In this document: one piece after another, positions 10,296-20,919 of the stretch
How the letters are laid out: each line of letters starts with the position of its first letter
How positions within the stretch are numbered: position 1 is the stretch's first letter
Origin: Marinobacter daepoensis DSM 16072
GTDB lineage: Bacteria; Pseudomonadota; Gammaproteobacteria; Pseudomonadales; Oleiphilaceae
Direction: 5' to 3'
Length of the DNA: 64,000 nucleotides
Assembly (NCBI RefSeq): GCF_000421165.1
Contig: NZ_ATWI01000009.1
Coordinates: 124,001-188,000, forward strand
The notes under the pieces: model-generated
Seen by the model: only the letters and a program-made list of their open reading frames with translations
Told to the model about the DNA's origin: nothing
Database searches by the model: none
Translations under genes and position numbers: made by a program

Positions 10296-11108
10296 ATGAG
10301 CCGAATTGAAGGTGTACTTAAGACATTGAAAGATCAGGGCCGGAAGGCGTTGATCCCCTATATAACGGCAGGCGATCCGAATCCGGATGAAACGGTTGGT
10401 TTGATGCATGCCCTGGTTTCAGCGGGGGCCGATATTATTGAGCTGGGCGTGCCGTTTTCCGACCCAATGGCCGATGGTCCGGTTATCCAGCTGGCCTGTG
10501 AGCGGGCTTTGAAGCATGGCACCTCCCTGCGACGGGTGGTGGCCATGGTCAAGGAGTTCCGGGCTACCGATCCGGATACACCGGTTGTTCTGATGGGTTA
10601 CCTGAATCCGATGGAGGCCATGGGATATGAGACGTTTGCAACTCTGGCCGCTGATGCGGGTATCGATGGCATCTTGACTGTAGACCTTCCGCCTGAGGAA
10701 GCTGATGATGTGGCGCCCTTGTTTTCGGCGCGCGATATTGACCCGATATTCCTTCTGGCGCCAACAACAACCGATGACAGGATTCGAGCGATCAGCGAGC
10801 ACTCCTCCGGTTATGTGTACTATGTTTCTATCAAGGGCGTGACCGGGTCTGCGACGATTGATGTCGATGAAGTCGCAAGAAAGGTGGCGCATGTGCACGA
10901 ACTTACGGCGCTGCCCGTTGGTGTGGGCTTTGGCATCCGGGATGCGAAGACAGCTGCGGCCGTGGGCAGAGTATCCGATGGTGTAATTGTTGGCAGCGTG
11001 CTGGTCGATACAATAGCTCGACATCAGACGGATCCGGCAGCCCTGCGTAAGGCATTGACGGATCTGCTACACCCGATGCGCGTAGCGCTGGACGACCTGG
11101 TTCACTGA
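10296..11108 (+). CDS. trpA: Tryptophan synthase alpha chain
   Basis: TrpA, 270 residues, cleaves indole-3-glycerol phosphate and channels indole to TrpB. Catalytic residues E49 ([10 protein letters not shown]) and D60 (MADGP) sit at the canonical numbers. The phosphate-binding loop GVGFGIRD and the segment GVTGS are present. GGAGCAGGC precedes the ATG. It lies between trpB and accD (38-base gap). Confidence 0.97.
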   Translation: MSRIEGVLKTLKDQGRKALIPYITAGDPNPDETVGLMHALVSAGADIIELGVPFSDPMADGPVIQLACERALKHGTSLRRVVAMVKEFRATDPDTPVVLMGYLNPMEAMGYETFATLAADAGIDGILTVDLPPEEADDVAPLFSARDIDPIFLLAPTTTDDRIRAISEHSSGYVYYVSIKGVTGSATIDVDEVARKVAHVHELTALPVGVGFGIRDAKTAAAVGRVSDGVIVGSVLVDTIARHQTDPAALRKALTDLLHPMRVALDDLVH

Positions 11109-11146
11109 CCGGTCTAGATCCAGGCATCACAGGACAGGATGAGAGC

Positions 11147-12076
11147 ATGAGTAACTGGCTGGACAAAATCATGCCGAGCAAGATCCGCTCGGAATCACGG
11201 CAACGTACCGGAGTGCCGGAAGGGTTGTGGAAGAAGTGCCCTAAGTGCGGTGCTTTTCTGTACAAGCCGGAGCTCGAGAAAAACCTGGACGTTTGCCCCA
11301 AGTGTAACCACCACCTCCGGGTATCAGCCCGTCGTCGGTTGGACATTTTCCTTGATAAAGATGGTCGGGAAGAACTCGCGACGCATCTTGAGCCGTCAGA
11401 TCGCCTGAAGTTCAAGGACAGCAAGCGCTACAAGGACCGTCTCTCGGCCGCGCAGAAGGCTACGGGCGAGAAGGACGCTCTGGTGGTCATTCGGGGCAGC
11501 ACCCTGGGGGTTCCGCTTGTCGCTTGTGCGTTTGAGTTTAACTTCCTGGGTGGCTCGATGGGCCAGGTGGTAGGCGAGAAGTTTGTGCAGGCCGCCAATG
11601 TGGCGCTCGAACAACGGATTCCGTTGGTCTGTTTTTCCGCCAGTGGCGGAGCGCGGATGCAGGAGGCGATTCTGTCACTCATGCAGATGGCCAAGACCGC
11701 CGCCGTTCTCGAGAAACTCAAGCAAGAGGGTGTTCCGTATATTTCGGTGATGACCGATCCCGTGTTTGGCGGTGTTTCGGCCAGTCTGGCGATGCTCGGA
11801 GATCTTAATATTGCCGAGCCATACGCGCTGATTGGTTTTGCCGGCCCCCGGGTTATCGAGCAGACGGTTCGTGAAAAGTTGCCGGAAGGGTTTCAGCGCA
11901 GTGAGTTCCTGCTGGAGCATGGAGCGATTGACATGATACTGCATCGTCATCAGATGCGTGAGCGCATTGCTCACTTGCTGGCCAAATTTACGGCTGAGGA
12001 AAAGCCGGGCACTGAGGCGCCAATTGAGTTTGAAGTTACGGAAAAGCCAGACATTGATGAATCGGCAGACCATTGA
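11147..12076 (+). CDS. accD: Acetyl-CoA carboxylase carboxyltransferase beta subunit
   Basis: AccD, 309 residues, forms with AccA the carboxyltransferase that makes malonyl-CoA for fatty acid synthesis. The N-terminal C4 zinc ribbon uses C31, C34, C50 and C53 (CPKC then CPKC). The crotonase-like core contains [11 protein letters not shown] and [12 protein letters not shown]. The 3' end overlaps the folC start by 20 bases; accD-folC is a conserved gammaproteobacterial pair linking lipid and folate synthesis. Confidence 0.97.
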   Translation: MSNWLDKIMPSKIRSESRQRTGVPEGLWKKCPKCGAFLYKPELEKNLDVCPKCNHHLRVSARRRLDIFLDKDGREELATHLEPSDRLKFKDSKRYKDRLSAAQKATGEKDALVVIRGSTLGVPLVACAFEFNFLGGSMGQVVGEKFVQAANVALEQRIPLVCFSASGGARMQEAILSLMQMAKTAAVLEKLKQEGVPYISVMTDPVFGGVSASLAMLGDLNIAEPYALIGFAGPRVIEQTVREKLPEGFQRSEFLLEHGAIDMILHRHQMRERIAHLLAKFTAEEKPGTEAPIEFEVTEKPDIDESADH

Positions 12077-13373
12077 CGTGATGCCTGTCCCTGACCGGGC
12101 ACCTGCGCCCGGCGCTTCCGTTGATGAATGGCTTCGCTGGCTTGAGGCTATTCATCCCACTGAGATTGATCTCGGGCTTGACCGTGTCCTGGTGGTACTT
12201 CGACGTCTCTTTCCTCGCAGGCCGGCAGCCCGATTGATTACAGTTGCCGGAACTAATGGTAAGGGCACAACGGTTGCGGCTTTGGAGGCGGTGTTGATCG
12301 CCTCCGGCCGGACGACCGGAGCTTACACATCGCCACATTTGTTCCGTTACAACGAGCGTGTTCGCATTGGTGGCGAAAGCGTATCGGACGACGCTCTGGT
12401 TGCGGCGTTTGAAGCGGTTGAGGCTGCCCGCCGGGGAGTGTCTCTGACTTATTTCGAGTTTGGCACGCTGGCGGCGTTTGTGGTGATGGCGGAAGCCGGT
12501 GTTCAGGACTGGTTGCTTGAAGTTGGATTGGGAGGGCGCCTGGACGCCGTTAACGTACTGGATCCGGACTATGCCGTCATTACGTCCGTCGACATTGACC
12601 ACGTAGGATTCCTGGGGGATAACCGGGAGGTCATTGGGTTTGAAAAGGCTGGTATTCTGCGGCCTGGCATTACCGCAGTCTGCGCTGACCCGAATCCTCC
12701 GTCGTCTGTGCTTCAGCAGGCTGCTGCACAGAACGTTGAGCTCAAGGTGACCGGGCGTGATTACACGCTTTCGCGTGAGGACGATGAGACGGTGTCGCTG
12801 ACCGTGGGGGCTGAGCGCCTGTCGTTGCCTGCGGGGCCGCTTCCTGTTCAGAGTCTTGCTGCTGCGGCGGTGCTCTCATGCACGCTGGTTCCAGACGTGT
12901 CGCGTGAGATTGTGGCCAAAGCCTTACAGGAGGTCAGGGTTCCGGGCCGGTTTGAGGCAATTCGTTCGAAGCCGACCGTCATCGCGGACGTTGGGCATAA
13001 TCCCCATGCAGCTCGCTGGTTGGCGGGTAAGGTTGAAGGCCTGAAAGCGGCCAGCTCAGGGAGCGTTCTGGCCGTGTATGCCGCGCTGGCCGATAAAGAC
13101 GTTGAGGGAGTCTTTGGGGCTATGTCGCCCCTTGTGGATCGCTGGTATTTTGCCGGGCTCGATGAGCCGCGTGGATTGACGTCCGGGCAACTGATTCAGC
13201 GCCTGGGGGCGCAGTGTCATCCCGGGGGACAGGACGCTTACCCTTCTGTTCCGGAGGCGTTGGAGGCGGCAATCCGAGGTGCGGGCCCTGACGACGTGAT
13301 TGTTGTGTTCGGGTCTTTCTTTACCGTTGCGGCAGCCAGGGCCTTTGTGTTGGGTGTGCCCGGTGGTTCTTAA
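12057..13373 (+). CDS. folC: Bifunctional folylpolyglutamate synthase/dihydrofolate synthase
   Basis: FolC adds glutamate to dihydropteroate and to tetrahydrofolate, an ATP-dependent Mur-ligase-type reaction. The P-loop GTNGKGTT is at residues 65-72, and later motifs include [26 protein letters not shown] and [14 protein letters not shown] at 12057 gives 438 residues, near the family norm, with GGAAAAG upstream; the ATG at 12081, four bases after the accD stop, would give 430 residues and cannot be excluded. The open frame continues further upstream but that part is accD in another frame. Confidence 0.93.
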   Translation: MNRQTIDVMPVPDRAPAPGASVDEWLRWLEAIHPTEIDLGLDRVLVVLRRLFPRRPAARLITVAGTNGKGTTVAALEAVLIASGRTTGAYTSPHLFRYNERVRIGGESVSDDALVAAFEAVEAARRGVSLTYFEFGTLAAFVVMAEAGVQDWLLEVGLGGRLDAVNVLDPDYAVITSVDIDHVGFLGDNREVIGFEKAGILRPGITAVCADPNPPSSVLQQAAAQNVELKVTGRDYTLSREDDETVSLTVGAERLSLPAGPLPVQSLAAAAVLSCTLVPDVSREIVAKALQEVRVPGRFEAIRSKPTVIADVGHNPHAARWLAGKVEGLKAASSGSVLAVYAALADKDVEGVFGAMSPLVDRWYFAGLDEPRGLTSGQLIQRLGAQCHPGGQDAYPSVPEALEAAIRGAGPDDVIVVFGSFFTVAAARAFVLGVPGGS

Positions 13374-13400
13374 AGTTTGTCCATAGGTTGTGGTAGGCCT

Positions 13401-13429
13401 TTGAGTTATCACGGATGGCCAGTTAGTAT
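13401..13429 (+). promoter_or_regulatory. Candidate promoter for dedD
   Basis: TTGAGT at 13401-13406 and TAGTAT at 13424-13429 are separated by 17 bases and lie in the 92-base folC-dedD gap, about 37 bases before the dedD start. Both hexamers match four of six consensus positions. Activity is inferred. Confidence 0.4.
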
Positions 13430-13465
13430 CGTGAACAAACAGACGATGAATGGGAGCCTTCTCAG

Positions 13466-14170
13466 GTGGATGGATTGAAGCAGCGGATCATTGGCGCGCT
13501 CGTGCTGGTTTCACTGGCCGTAATTTTTGTTCCAATGATATTTGATGAGCCGCATTCCCAGCGACAGTCAACGCCCATTACGATTCCGGAAGAGCCGCCG
13601 TTCCCTGAAGTTGACATGCCGGAAAGCCGGCCCCCTGATCCTCAGGATGGTGGTTTTGCCGGTACTGAGGCGGCCGGTTCCCCGCAAGATTCTGAATCAC
13701 CCGGTTTCCGGGTTATAGAGGACGGAGACCGTGGAGCCCGCCCCGATGAGACCACTCCGGATACTGTGTCCCCAGAAGCGCCGGCTCCTCAGGTCGCTAC
13801 CGAGCCACCGGTGCAGCCGGATCCTGCCCCGGTTCGTCAGCCTGCCCCGGTTCGTCAGCCTGAGCCGGTGAAGGAGCAGCCCCGTTCGGACTCGAAGCCT
13901 TCTGAAAAGGCGGAGTTCACGGGCTCGCTGTCCGGAGCATGGGTGGTGCAGCTTGGCAGCTTTGGCAATCAGGACAACGCAAGGCGCCTTCGTGACAAGG
14001 TGCTGGACATGGGTTATGGCGCACACCTTCAGCAACTGGAGCGTGGCGACAGCTCTCTGACACGCGTGTTCAGTGGGCCGTTTGTCAGCAAGGACGATGC
14101 GCAGGAAGCCAAAACCGCACTCGATAAAGCCTTCGGGCTCAACAGCCTCGTGACCACGGGCGACAAATAA
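13466..14170 (+). CDS. dedD: SPOR-domain inner-membrane protein (DedD-like)
   Basis: The 234-residue protein has one N-terminal transmembrane helix (about residues 8-25), a Pro/Glu-rich periplasmic linker, and a C-terminal SPOR domain from about residue 155 (AWVVQLGSFGNQDNARRLRD). SPOR domains bind denuded septal glycan strands, so the protein is expected at the division site. The GTG start at 13466 follows GGGAG. The folC-dedD-cvpA order matches Pseudomonas and E. coli. The linker contains an exact 18-base tandem duplication at 13823-13858 (PVRQPA repeated). Confidence 0.88.
   Translation: MDGLKQRIIGALVLVSLAVIFVPMIFDEPHSQRQSTPITIPEEPPFPEVDMPESRPPDPQDGGFAGTEAAGSPQDSESPGFRVIEDGDRGARPDETTPDTVSPEAPAPQVATEPPVQPDPAPVRQPAPVRQPEPVKEQPRSDSKPSEKAEFTGSLSGAWVVQLGSFGNQDNARRLRDKVLDMGYGAHLQQLERGDSSLTRVFSGPFVSKDDAQEAKTALDKAFGLNSLVTTGDK
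13823..13858 (+). repeat. 18-bp tandem duplication inside dedD
   Basis: Two identical 18-base units (13823-13840 and 13841-13858) encode a repeated Pro-Ala-Pro-Val-Arg-Gln-type segment in the proline-rich linker; a third, degenerate unit follows. In-frame and harmless to the fold; probable site of length variation between strains. Confidence 0.85.
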
Positions 14171-14204
14171 TCGTTCTTTAGCCGATTAATCCTTTTCCGG
14201 CAGT

Positions 14205-14238
14205 TTGGTGACACGCGGTTTCCTGTTAGAATCCGCGT
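14205..14238 (+). promoter_or_regulatory. Candidate cvpA-purF promoter with flanking inverted repeat
   Basis: An extended -10 (TGTTAGAAT, ending at 14232) lies 31 bases before the cvpA start, with TTGGTG at 14205-14210 as a weak -35. The arms ACGCGG (14213-14218) and CCGCGT (14233-14238) are exact reverse complements spanning the -10 element, a placement typical of a repressor site. It is not a recognisable PurR box. Confidence 0.4.
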
Positions 14239-14262
14239 TTCGTTTTCTCCACCGGGTTTTCC

Positions 14263-14832
14263 ATGGAATCGCTGATCTGGATTGACTGGGTCATCATTGC
14301 CCTGATTGCCGTATCCACGCTCATTAGCCTGAAACGTGGGTTTGTGCGTGAAGCGCTGTCGCTTGTGACCTGGGTGGGGGCGTTTATTATTGCCCGGACA
14401 TTCCATCCTCAGATGCAATCCTTGCTGGAAGCGTCGGTTGAAACGCCTCTGGTGCGCCTGATTGCCGCTTTCGCCATTCTGTTTTTCGGTACTCTGATTG
14501 TTGGTGCCATTATCAACAACATGATCGGACATCTGGTTCGGGCAACGGGTTTGTCCGCAACGGACAGAGTATTGGGTATGGGATTTGGCCTGCTCAGGGG
14601 CGTGGTTGTGGTGATTGTTGCCATAGCGTTTACCCGTTACACGCCGTTGGCCCAGGATACCTGGTGGAAGACGTCTGTCATGATAGATCGCCTAGCGGTC
14701 GTCGAGGACTGGTCCCGGCGCACCCTGGGGGACGAATTTGCCCGTTTCCTCGGTCCTGGGGATGACGTTCAGGCAGCCCCGGAGGCTGCGGACGAATCAG
14801 AAGACGTGGAACCTGCGTCTGCATCCCGTTAA
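14263..14832 (+). CDS. cvpA: CvpA family membrane protein
   Basis: CvpA, 189 residues, is an inner-membrane protein with four predicted hydrophobic segments (around residues 5-24, 28-48, 62-85 and 100-125). It was first identified through colicin V production in E. coli and is linked to envelope integrity; its biochemical role is unsettled. The cvpA-purF pair, here separated by 34 bases, is conserved across gammaproteobacteria. The C-terminal tail is acidic. Confidence 0.93.
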   Translation: MESLIWIDWVIIALIAVSTLISLKRGFVREALSLVTWVGAFIIARTFHPQMQSLLEASVETPLVRLIAAFAILFFGTLIVGAIINNMIGHLVRATGLSATDRVLGMGFGLLRGVVVVIVAIAFTRYTPLAQDTWWKTSVMIDRLAVVEDWSRRTLGDEFARFLGPGDDVQAAPEAADESEDVEPASASR

Positions 14833-14866
14833 CATTCAGTTTTAACACTCGGAGAATTTTCCAGCC

Positions 14867-16390
14867 ATGTGCGGCATTGTCGGTATCGTCAGTACTTCCA
14901 ACGTCAACCAGCTTCTTTATGATGCACTGACTGTTCTTCAGCACCGTGGCCAGGATGCGGCGGGTATTGTTACCTTCCAGGATAATCGTTTTTACCTTCG
15001 TAAAGATAACGGTTTGGTACGGGATGTATTCCACACGCGTCATATGCGGCGTCTGGTCGGCAACGTCGGAATCGGGCATGTTCGGTATCCGACCGCGGGC
15101 AGTTCCAGTTCAGCAGAGGCCCAGCCATTCTATGTCAACAGCCCCTATGGCATTACCCTGGCCCACAACGGAAATCTGACAAACGCGGACGAGCTGAGTG
15201 AAGATCTGTTCCGCACTGATTTGCGACACATCAACACCAACTCCGATTCCGAAGTGTTGTTGAACGTTTTTGCACATGAGCTTCAGAAACAGGGCAAACT
15301 TGATCCGACCAAGGATGAGATTTTTGCCGCCGTCAGGGCCGTTCACAAGCGCTGCAAGGGTGCCTACGCGGTTATCGCCATGATCACCGGATATGGGATC
15401 GTTGGCTTCCGTGATCCGAACGGTATCCGACCGGCCTGTTACGGGGTGCGGGAGAGTGAAAATGGTCAGAGTGAATATATGATCGCTTCCGAAAGTGTGG
15501 CCCTGAATGCAGCAGGCTTCAGCATGGTTCGCGACATTGCGCCGGGCGAAGCGGTCTATATCGAGACCGATGGCACCTTGTATTCCGAGCAGTGTGCGGA
15601 AGCCCCGAAGCTCTATCCCTGCCTGTTTGAGCACGTCTATTTTGCCCGTCCGGACTCCATCATGGATGGCGTCTCGGTTTATAAAGCACGTTTGAGGATG
15701 GGGGAGGTTCTCGCGGATAAAGTACTGCGTGAGCGCCCTGATCACGATATTGATGTGGTGATTCCGATTCCTGACACCAGTCGCACATCCGCGATGCAGA
15801 TGGCGCACCAGTTGGGGGTAAAGTACCGGGAAGGCTTTATCAAAAACCGTTACATCGGGCGTACTTTTATTATGCCCGGCCAGAAAATGCGTAAGAAGTC
15901 CGTCCGCCAGAAACTCAATCCGATTGATCTGGAGTTCCGGGACAAGAACGTCATGCTGGTGGATGATTCCATTGTTCGGGGAACAACCTGCAAGGAAATC
16001 GTTCAGATGGCTCGGGATGCCGGTGCCCGGAATGTCTACTTTGCCTCGGCCGCGCCCCCTGTGCGTTACCCGAACGTTTACGGTATCGATATGCCTACGG
16101 CGAGTGAGCTGATTGCTCATGGCCGTGAAGTTGATGAAGTCAGGGACCTGATTGGCGCCGACTGGTTGGTGTATCAGGACCTGGAAGACCTCATTACCTG
16201 TGTGAATGACGTCAATGAAGACATTGATGGCTGGGAAGGGTCGGTCTTTAACGGTGAATACATCACCGGGGATGTGGATGCAGATTATCTCGCACGCCTG
16301 GAAAACTCACGGAATGACGAGCAGCGTTCCGGGGATCAGATGGCCGATGATGATAACGCCATTATCGACTTACATAACGATGAAGATTAA
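14867..16390 (+). CDS. purF: Amidophosphoribosyltransferase
   Basis: PurF, 507 residues, makes phosphoribosylamine from PRPP and glutamine, the first committed step of purine synthesis. The N-terminal nucleophile is C2 (MCGIVGIV), exposed by removal of the initiator methionine, and the PRPP-binding motif [13 protein letters not shown] is near residues 362-374. The C-terminus is acidic ([14 protein letters not shown]). It follows cvpA and precedes metZ by 27 bases. Confidence 0.97.
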   Translation: MCGIVGIVSTSNVNQLLYDALTVLQHRGQDAAGIVTFQDNRFYLRKDNGLVRDVFHTRHMRRLVGNVGIGHVRYPTAGSSSSAEAQPFYVNSPYGITLAHNGNLTNADELSEDLFRTDLRHINTNSDSEVLLNVFAHELQKQGKLDPTKDEIFAAVRAVHKRCKGAYAVIAMITGYGIVGFRDPNGIRPACYGVRESENGQSEYMIASESVALNAAGFSMVRDIAPGEAVYIETDGTLYSEQCAEAPKLYPCLFEHVYFARPDSIMDGVSVYKARLRMGEVLADKVLRERPDHDIDVVIPIPDTSRTSAMQMAHQLGVKYREGFIKNRYIGRTFIMPGQKMRKKSVRQKLNPIDLEFRDKNVMLVDDSIVRGTTCKEIVQMARDAGARNVYFASAAPPVRYPNVYGIDMPTASELIAHGREVDEVRDLIGADWLVYQDLEDLITCVNDVNEDIDGWEGSVFNGEYITGDVDADYLARLENSRNDEQRSGDQMADDDNAIIDLHNDED

Positions 16391-16417
16391 CGCCGCTGAC
16401 GGCGCAGGGAGGTTGCG

Positions 16418-17641
16418 ATGACATTCGGCCGAGACGAGCATGTTTGGATACCCGAATCGGACCTGGATGGTATGTCGCTCGACACTGTGGCCGTGAGGGC
16501 AGGGCAGATCCGTACCGGTCAGCTTGAGCACAGTGATGCAATTTTCCCTACCTCCAGCTTCGTTTATGGCAGTGCCGCTCAGGCGGCCGCCAGATTCGGA
16601 GGGGAAGAGCCTGGTAACATCTATTCCCGTTTCACCAACCCGACGGTCCAGGCGTTTGAGTCAAGAATCGCCGCGATGGAAGGCGGTGAACGGGGGGTGG
16701 CGACAGCCTCAGGGATGGCAGCCATTCTGGCCACCTGTATGGCGCTGCTTAAAGCCGGCGATCACGTTATCTGTTCGCGTGGGGTATTTGGAACCACCAA
16801 CGTCCTGTTCCAGAAATACATGGCGCGCTTTGGGGTCGACACCACGTTTGTCAGCCTGACGGATCTCAATGAATGGCGAGAGTCGGTCCGGCCAGAGACC
16901 CGCATGCTGTTTTTGGAAACACCCTCAAACCCATTGTGTGAAGTTGCGGACCTGTCCGCGCTGTCAGAGATAGCGACGGGTAACCATGCGTTGCTGGTGG
17001 TTGATAACTGTTTCTGCACGCCGGTTCTCCAACGACCGCTGGAGCACGGCGCTGATCTGGTGGTTCATTCAGCAACCAAATACCTGGATGGTCAGGGGCG
17101 GTGTGTTGGGGGTGTTGTTGTCGGTCCTTCCAGGTATCTGGATGAGATCTACGGGTTTATTCGCTCTGCCGGGCCGACCATGAGCCCGTTCAATGCCTGG
17201 GTGTTTCAGAAGGGCCTGGAAACCTTACCGATTCGTATGCGCGCACACTGTAACAATGCGCTAGAGTTGGCGCTGTGGCTGGAGCAGCAGCCGTTAGTGG
17301 AAAAAGTGTTTTATGCCGGCCTGCAGAGTCATCCGCAGCATGAGCTTGCCAAAAAACAGCAGGACGGTTTCGGAGGGGTGCTTTCGTTTCAGGTAAAGGG
17401 CGGTCGGGAGAATGCGTGGGCGTTTATTGACGCTACCCGAATGATCTCGATAACCGCAAACCTGGGCGATGTAAAAACCACCATCACCCATCCGGCTACC
17501 ACAACCCACGGCCGTCTTTCTCCGGAAGACAAAGCGAGAGCTGGTATTACTGAAAACCTGCTTCGTTTGTCTGTGGGTATCGAATCTGTTAATGACCTGA
17601 AAGCTGATCTGGAAAGAGGTTTTCAGGCCATAAAAGACTAA
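16418..17641 (+). CDS. metZ: O-succinylhomoserine sulfhydrylase
   Basis: MetZ, 407 residues, is a Cys/Met-metabolism PLP enzyme that makes homocysteine directly from O-succinylhomoserine and sulfide. The PLP lysine is K221 in HSATKYLDGQG, and the segments YSRFTNPTVQAFE and ETPSNPL are typical. The purF-metZ order is diagnostic of the Pseudomonas-type enzyme and favours this call over cystathionine gamma-synthase (metB). Its homocysteine product feeds MetH, encoded at 45777-49475. AGGGAGG precedes the ATG. Confidence 0.93.
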   Translation: MTFGRDEHVWIPESDLDGMSLDTVAVRAGQIRTGQLEHSDAIFPTSSFVYGSAAQAAARFGGEEPGNIYSRFTNPTVQAFESRIAAMEGGERGVATASGMAAILATCMALLKAGDHVICSRGVFGTTNVLFQKYMARFGVDTTFVSLTDLNEWRESVRPETRMLFLETPSNPLCEVADLSALSEIATGNHALLVVDNCFCTPVLQRPLEHGADLVVHSATKYLDGQGRCVGGVVVGPSRYLDEIYGFIRSAGPTMSPFNAWVFQKGLETLPIRMRAHCNNALELALWLEQQPLVEKVFYAGLQSHPQHELAKKQQDGFGGVLSFQVKGGRENAWAFIDATRMISITANLGDVKTTITHPATTTHGRLSPEDKARAGITENLLRLSVGIESVNDLKADLERGFQAIKD

Positions 17642-17664
17642 ACAACCGGACGGTTTGAGTATTC

Positions 17665-20259
17665 ATGGCGGAATCCGCGAAAGCGAAGAAAGCAGTAGCC
17701 ACAGAACTGACCGAGAAGCAGAAGCGATTTCGTCGCCTTACGGCTCAGGGTGCCAGGGAAGGTGCGGTTATTGGCCTTATTGTGCTTTGCATTTACCTTG
17801 CGATGGCACTCTTTACCTTCAATCCGGCCGACCCGGGCTGGGCCAGCATTGGTCATGATATCCGGGTTCAGAATCATGCTGGCCGGACAGGCGCGTGGCT
17901 GGCAAGTCTGTTCATGGACTTTTTCGGGCATGTATCGTGGCTGTTTCCGGTGATGGTGGCCGGTTACGCTGTTATGCTGATCCGCCGCCGTAACCAGCCG
18001 ATGGATCTGCACTGGCCGTTGTTCATGGTTCGCTTTGGCGGGTTTATTCTCATCCTTCTGTCAGCAACCAGCCTGCTTTCCCTCTACTCCGTTTTCGGGT
18101 TGGGAGCTTCCTCCGGGGGAGTGCTGGGCACCGCTGTCTCAGAAGCGATGGTTCGTTTTTTCAACCTGCCGGCCACAACCTTATTGCTGATCGCGATTTT
18201 CCTGTTTGCGCTGACCGTCACCATCGGGCTGTCGTGGTTTCGTATGATGGACCAGTTGGGCGGGCTGACGCTCAAAAGCGCCGAAGCCATAAAATCATGG
18301 TATGAGGGTGCTCGCAAGAAAGAACGTAAAGGCCTGGAAACTCCGGCGCCCCGTGATGAGCCCAAAGTGGCTGAACCTGAGCCTCCTGTGGTGCGGGACG
18401 AAGTTCGTGAGCAAAAGCAGGGCAAAGAGAATAATACGTCTGAAAAGCGTTCCCTGATCAAGCGGTTGTTTGGTCGAGCCTCCAAAGCTCCGAAAGCCGA
18501 GCCCGCTCCAATCGCAAAAAAGGAGCGCAAAGAGCCCGAAATTGAAGGGCTGCCCGCGTCAACCCCTGAACCGGAGCGGCTCGAGAGCTTCAGTTCCCAG
18601 GATCAGGTGACTGAGCCGCCAGAGGCCCAGCCTGCAAGGCCAAAGGCAAGGTCGCTCAAAATATCGCCGTTCAAAAAGGACGAGCAAGGCAGCTCCAAGA
18701 AAAAAGGCAAAGACCGTCAGGGTTCTTTGCTTGAGGATATCGAAAGCCCGATACCGCCCATCACTTTGCTGGACCCTCCGGAAGTGCACAAGGAGACCGG
18801 GTATTCGGAAGAGTCTCTCGAGCATATGTCGCGCCTGCTGGAGGAGAAACTCAGTGACTTCGGCGTCTCGGTGGAAGTCGTGGAAGTCAACCCCGGCCCG
18901 GTGATTACCCGCTTTGAAATCAAGCCTGCACCCGGCGTTAAGGTCAGTAAGATTTCCAACCTGGCGAAGGATCTGGCTCGTTCTCTTGCGGTTCTGAGCG
19001 TACGGGTGGTTGAGGTGATTCCTGGTAAGTCAGTGGTGGGGATTGAGATCCCGAACGAGAAGCGGGAAATTGTGCGCCTGAGTGAAGTTCTCGGTGCCAA
19101 CGTATTTACCGATTCTGCCTCCCCGTTGACGCTGGCCCTGGGCAACGACATTGGTGGGAACCCGATGGTTGCCAACCTGGCCAAGATGCCACACCTTTTG
19201 GTGGCAGGTACAACCGGGTCCGGTAAGTCGGTCGGTGTCAACGCGATGTTGCTGAGTATGTTGCTGAAAGCGACGCCGGACGAAGTCCGGTTCATCATGG
19301 TTGACCCGAAGATGCTTGAGTTAAGCATCTATGATGGTATTCCGCATCTTCTGGCGCCAGTCGTGACAGATATGAAAGAGGCTGCCAATGCACTGCGTTG
19401 GTGCGTGGCGGAAATGGAACGACGCTACCGCCTGATGGCCAGTATGGGCGTGCGGAACATTGCCGGTTATAACAAGAAGGTGAGGGATGCTCGCGCTGAG
19501 GGCGAGCCCCTTCTGGACCCGCTCTGGAAGCCGGATGAGTACCTGGCTAATGATGAGCAGGAACGCCCGGAACTGGAAACGCTGCCATTCATTGTGGTGG
19601 TGATTGATGAGTTTGCTGACATGATGATGATTGTTGGCAAAAAAGTTGAAGAACTGATTGCCCGGATTGCCCAGAAGGCGCGTGCCGCAGGCATTCATCT
19701 GGTCCTCGCAACCCAGCGGCCATCGGTTGATGTAATTACCGGGCTTATCAAGGCCAACATTCCGACCCGGATGTCATTTCAGGTGTCGTCCAAAATCGAC
19801 TCGCGGACAGTTCTTGATCAGGGTGGGGCGGAACAGCTGCTCGGACATGGGGACATGTTGTACTTGCCCCCGGGTTCCGGCCTCCCGGTGCGCGTCCACG
19901 GCGCGTTTGTGGACGATGATGAGGTTCATCGCGTGGTTAATGCCTGGAAAGCCCGTGGCGAACCGGAATACGTGGATGATGTTCTGAATGGCGCCGAAGG
20001 GGAGCACTTGCCGGGAGTTCCGACGCTCAGTGACGGGGGCGCCGGCGGTGGGGATGAAGGCGATGCTCTGTTTGATGAAGCGGTTGCTTTTGTCACGGAA
20101 AACCGCCGGGTATCCATCTCATCGGTTCAGCGTAAATTCAAGATCGGCTACAACCGTGCTGCCAATCTGGTGGATGCCATGGAAGCTTCGGGAGTAGTCA
20201 GCCCGGCGGGCCACAACGGTGCCAGAGAGGTTCTGGCACCGCCGCCTCCAAGAGACTAG
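17665..20259 (+). CDS. ftsK: DNA translocase FtsK
   Basis: FtsK, 864 residues, anchors at the septum and pumps chromosomal DNA toward dif for XerCD resolution. The N-terminal membrane domain (about residues 30-195) has four hydrophobic segments, followed by a charged Pro/Lys/Glu linker (210-370), the RecA-like motor with Walker A GTTGSGKS near residue 515 and Walker [13 protein letters not shown] near 645, and the winged-helix gamma domain at the C-terminus ([19 protein letters not shown]) that reads KOPS. Length is within the family range. lolA follows after nine bases. Confidence 0.97.
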   Translation: MAESAKAKKAVATELTEKQKRFRRLTAQGAREGAVIGLIVLCIYLAMALFTFNPADPGWASIGHDIRVQNHAGRTGAWLASLFMDFFGHVSWLFPVMVAGYAVMLIRRRNQPMDLHWPLFMVRFGGFILILLSATSLLSLYSVFGLGASSGGVLGTAVSEAMVRFFNLPATTLLLIAIFLFALTVTIGLSWFRMMDQLGGLTLKSAEAIKSWYEGARKKERKGLETPAPRDEPKVAEPEPPVVRDEVREQKQGKENNTSEKRSLIKRLFGRASKAPKAEPAPIAKKERKEPEIEGLPASTPEPERLESFSSQDQVTEPPEAQPARPKARSLKISPFKKDEQGSSKKKGKDRQGSLLEDIESPIPPITLLDPPEVHKETGYSEESLEHMSRLLEEKLSDFGVSVEVVEVNPGPVITRFEIKPAPGVKVSKISNLAKDLARSLAVLSVRVVEVIPGKSVVGIEIPNEKREIVRLSEVLGANVFTDSASPLTLALGNDIGGNPMVANLAKMPHLLVAGTTGSGKSVGVNAMLLSMLLKATPDEVRFIMVDPKMLELSIYDGIPHLLAPVVTDMKEAANALRWCVAEMERRYRLMASMGVRNIAGYNKKVRDARAEGEPLLDPLWKPDEYLANDEQERPELETLPFIVVVIDEFADMMMIVGKKVEELIARIAQKARAAGIHLVLATQRPSVDVITGLIKANIPTRMSFQVSSKIDSRTVLDQGGAEQLLGHGDMLYLPPGSGLPVRVHGAFVDDDEVHRVVNAWKARGEPEYVDDVLNGAEGEHLPGVPTLSDGGAGGGDEGDALFDEAVAFVTENRRVSISSVQRKFKIGYNRAANLVDAMEASGVVSPAGHNGAREVLAPPPPRD

Positions 20260-20268
20260 GAGTACGTT

Positions 20269-20919
20269 ATGATCAGGACAATGACAGGCATACTGTTTGC
20301 TTTGGCGGCGTTGTGGGCCGCAGGAACTCAGGCCGATGAGCTGGAAACCACCCGGGACGCAGCCGGGCAGTTATCTTCCCTGCTGGGAAGTTACGAGACT
20401 TATCAGGCCGATTTCATCCAGATTGTGGTCAATGAGAATGGCAACGAGGTTCAGGAGACCCGGGGCTCTTTGAAGGCGAAACGCCCGGGGTTGTTCTACT
20501 GGGAAACGGGTGCACCGCTGTCACAGTTCATTGTCAGTGACGGTGAAACGGTTGAAGTGTACGACCCGGACCTCGAACAGGTTACGATTCATTCGCTCGA
20601 TGAACGGGTTCAGACCACCCCGGCGCTGTTGCTGAGCGGCGAAGTGGGCAACCTCAACGAAAGTTATGAGGTCAGTGTCCGTGAGCTGGGAGAAAGCACC
20701 CGCGAATTTACCCTCGTTCCCCGCAGTGCTGACTCACTGTTCACCTCGCTTCGGTTGAGCTTCTACGATGGCGAGCTTCAGGAGATGAGGATGCAGGATT
20801 CTCTGTCCCAGATGAGCATCCTGAGCTTTGATGATATTGAGCTGAATCGGTCTATCGACAACAGCGCCTTTCGGCTTGACTACCCGGAGGGCGTGGATGT
20901 GATTCGGGACGGTGCCTGA
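20269..20919 (+). CDS. lolA: Outer-membrane lipoprotein carrier protein LolA
   Basis: LolA, 216 residues with a signal peptide cleaved after about residue 22 (AAGTQA), is the periplasmic chaperone that ferries lipoproteins from LolCDE to LolB. The mature part shows the family's YQADFIQIV start, the RPGLFYWE strand and the late [15 protein letters not shown] region. AGGAG precedes the ATG. The last base of its stop is the first base of rarA (TGATG), and ftsK-lolA-rarA-serS is a conserved order. Confidence 0.95.
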   Translation: MIRTMTGILFALAALWAAGTQADELETTRDAAGQLSSLLGSYETYQADFIQIVVNENGNEVQETRGSLKAKRPGLFYWETGAPLSQFIVSDGETVEVYDPDLEQVTIHSLDERVQTTPALLLSGEVGNLNESYEVSVRELGESTREFTLVPRSADSLFTSLRLSFYDGELQEMRMQDSLSQMSILSFDDIELNRSIDNSAFRLDYPEGVDVIRDGA

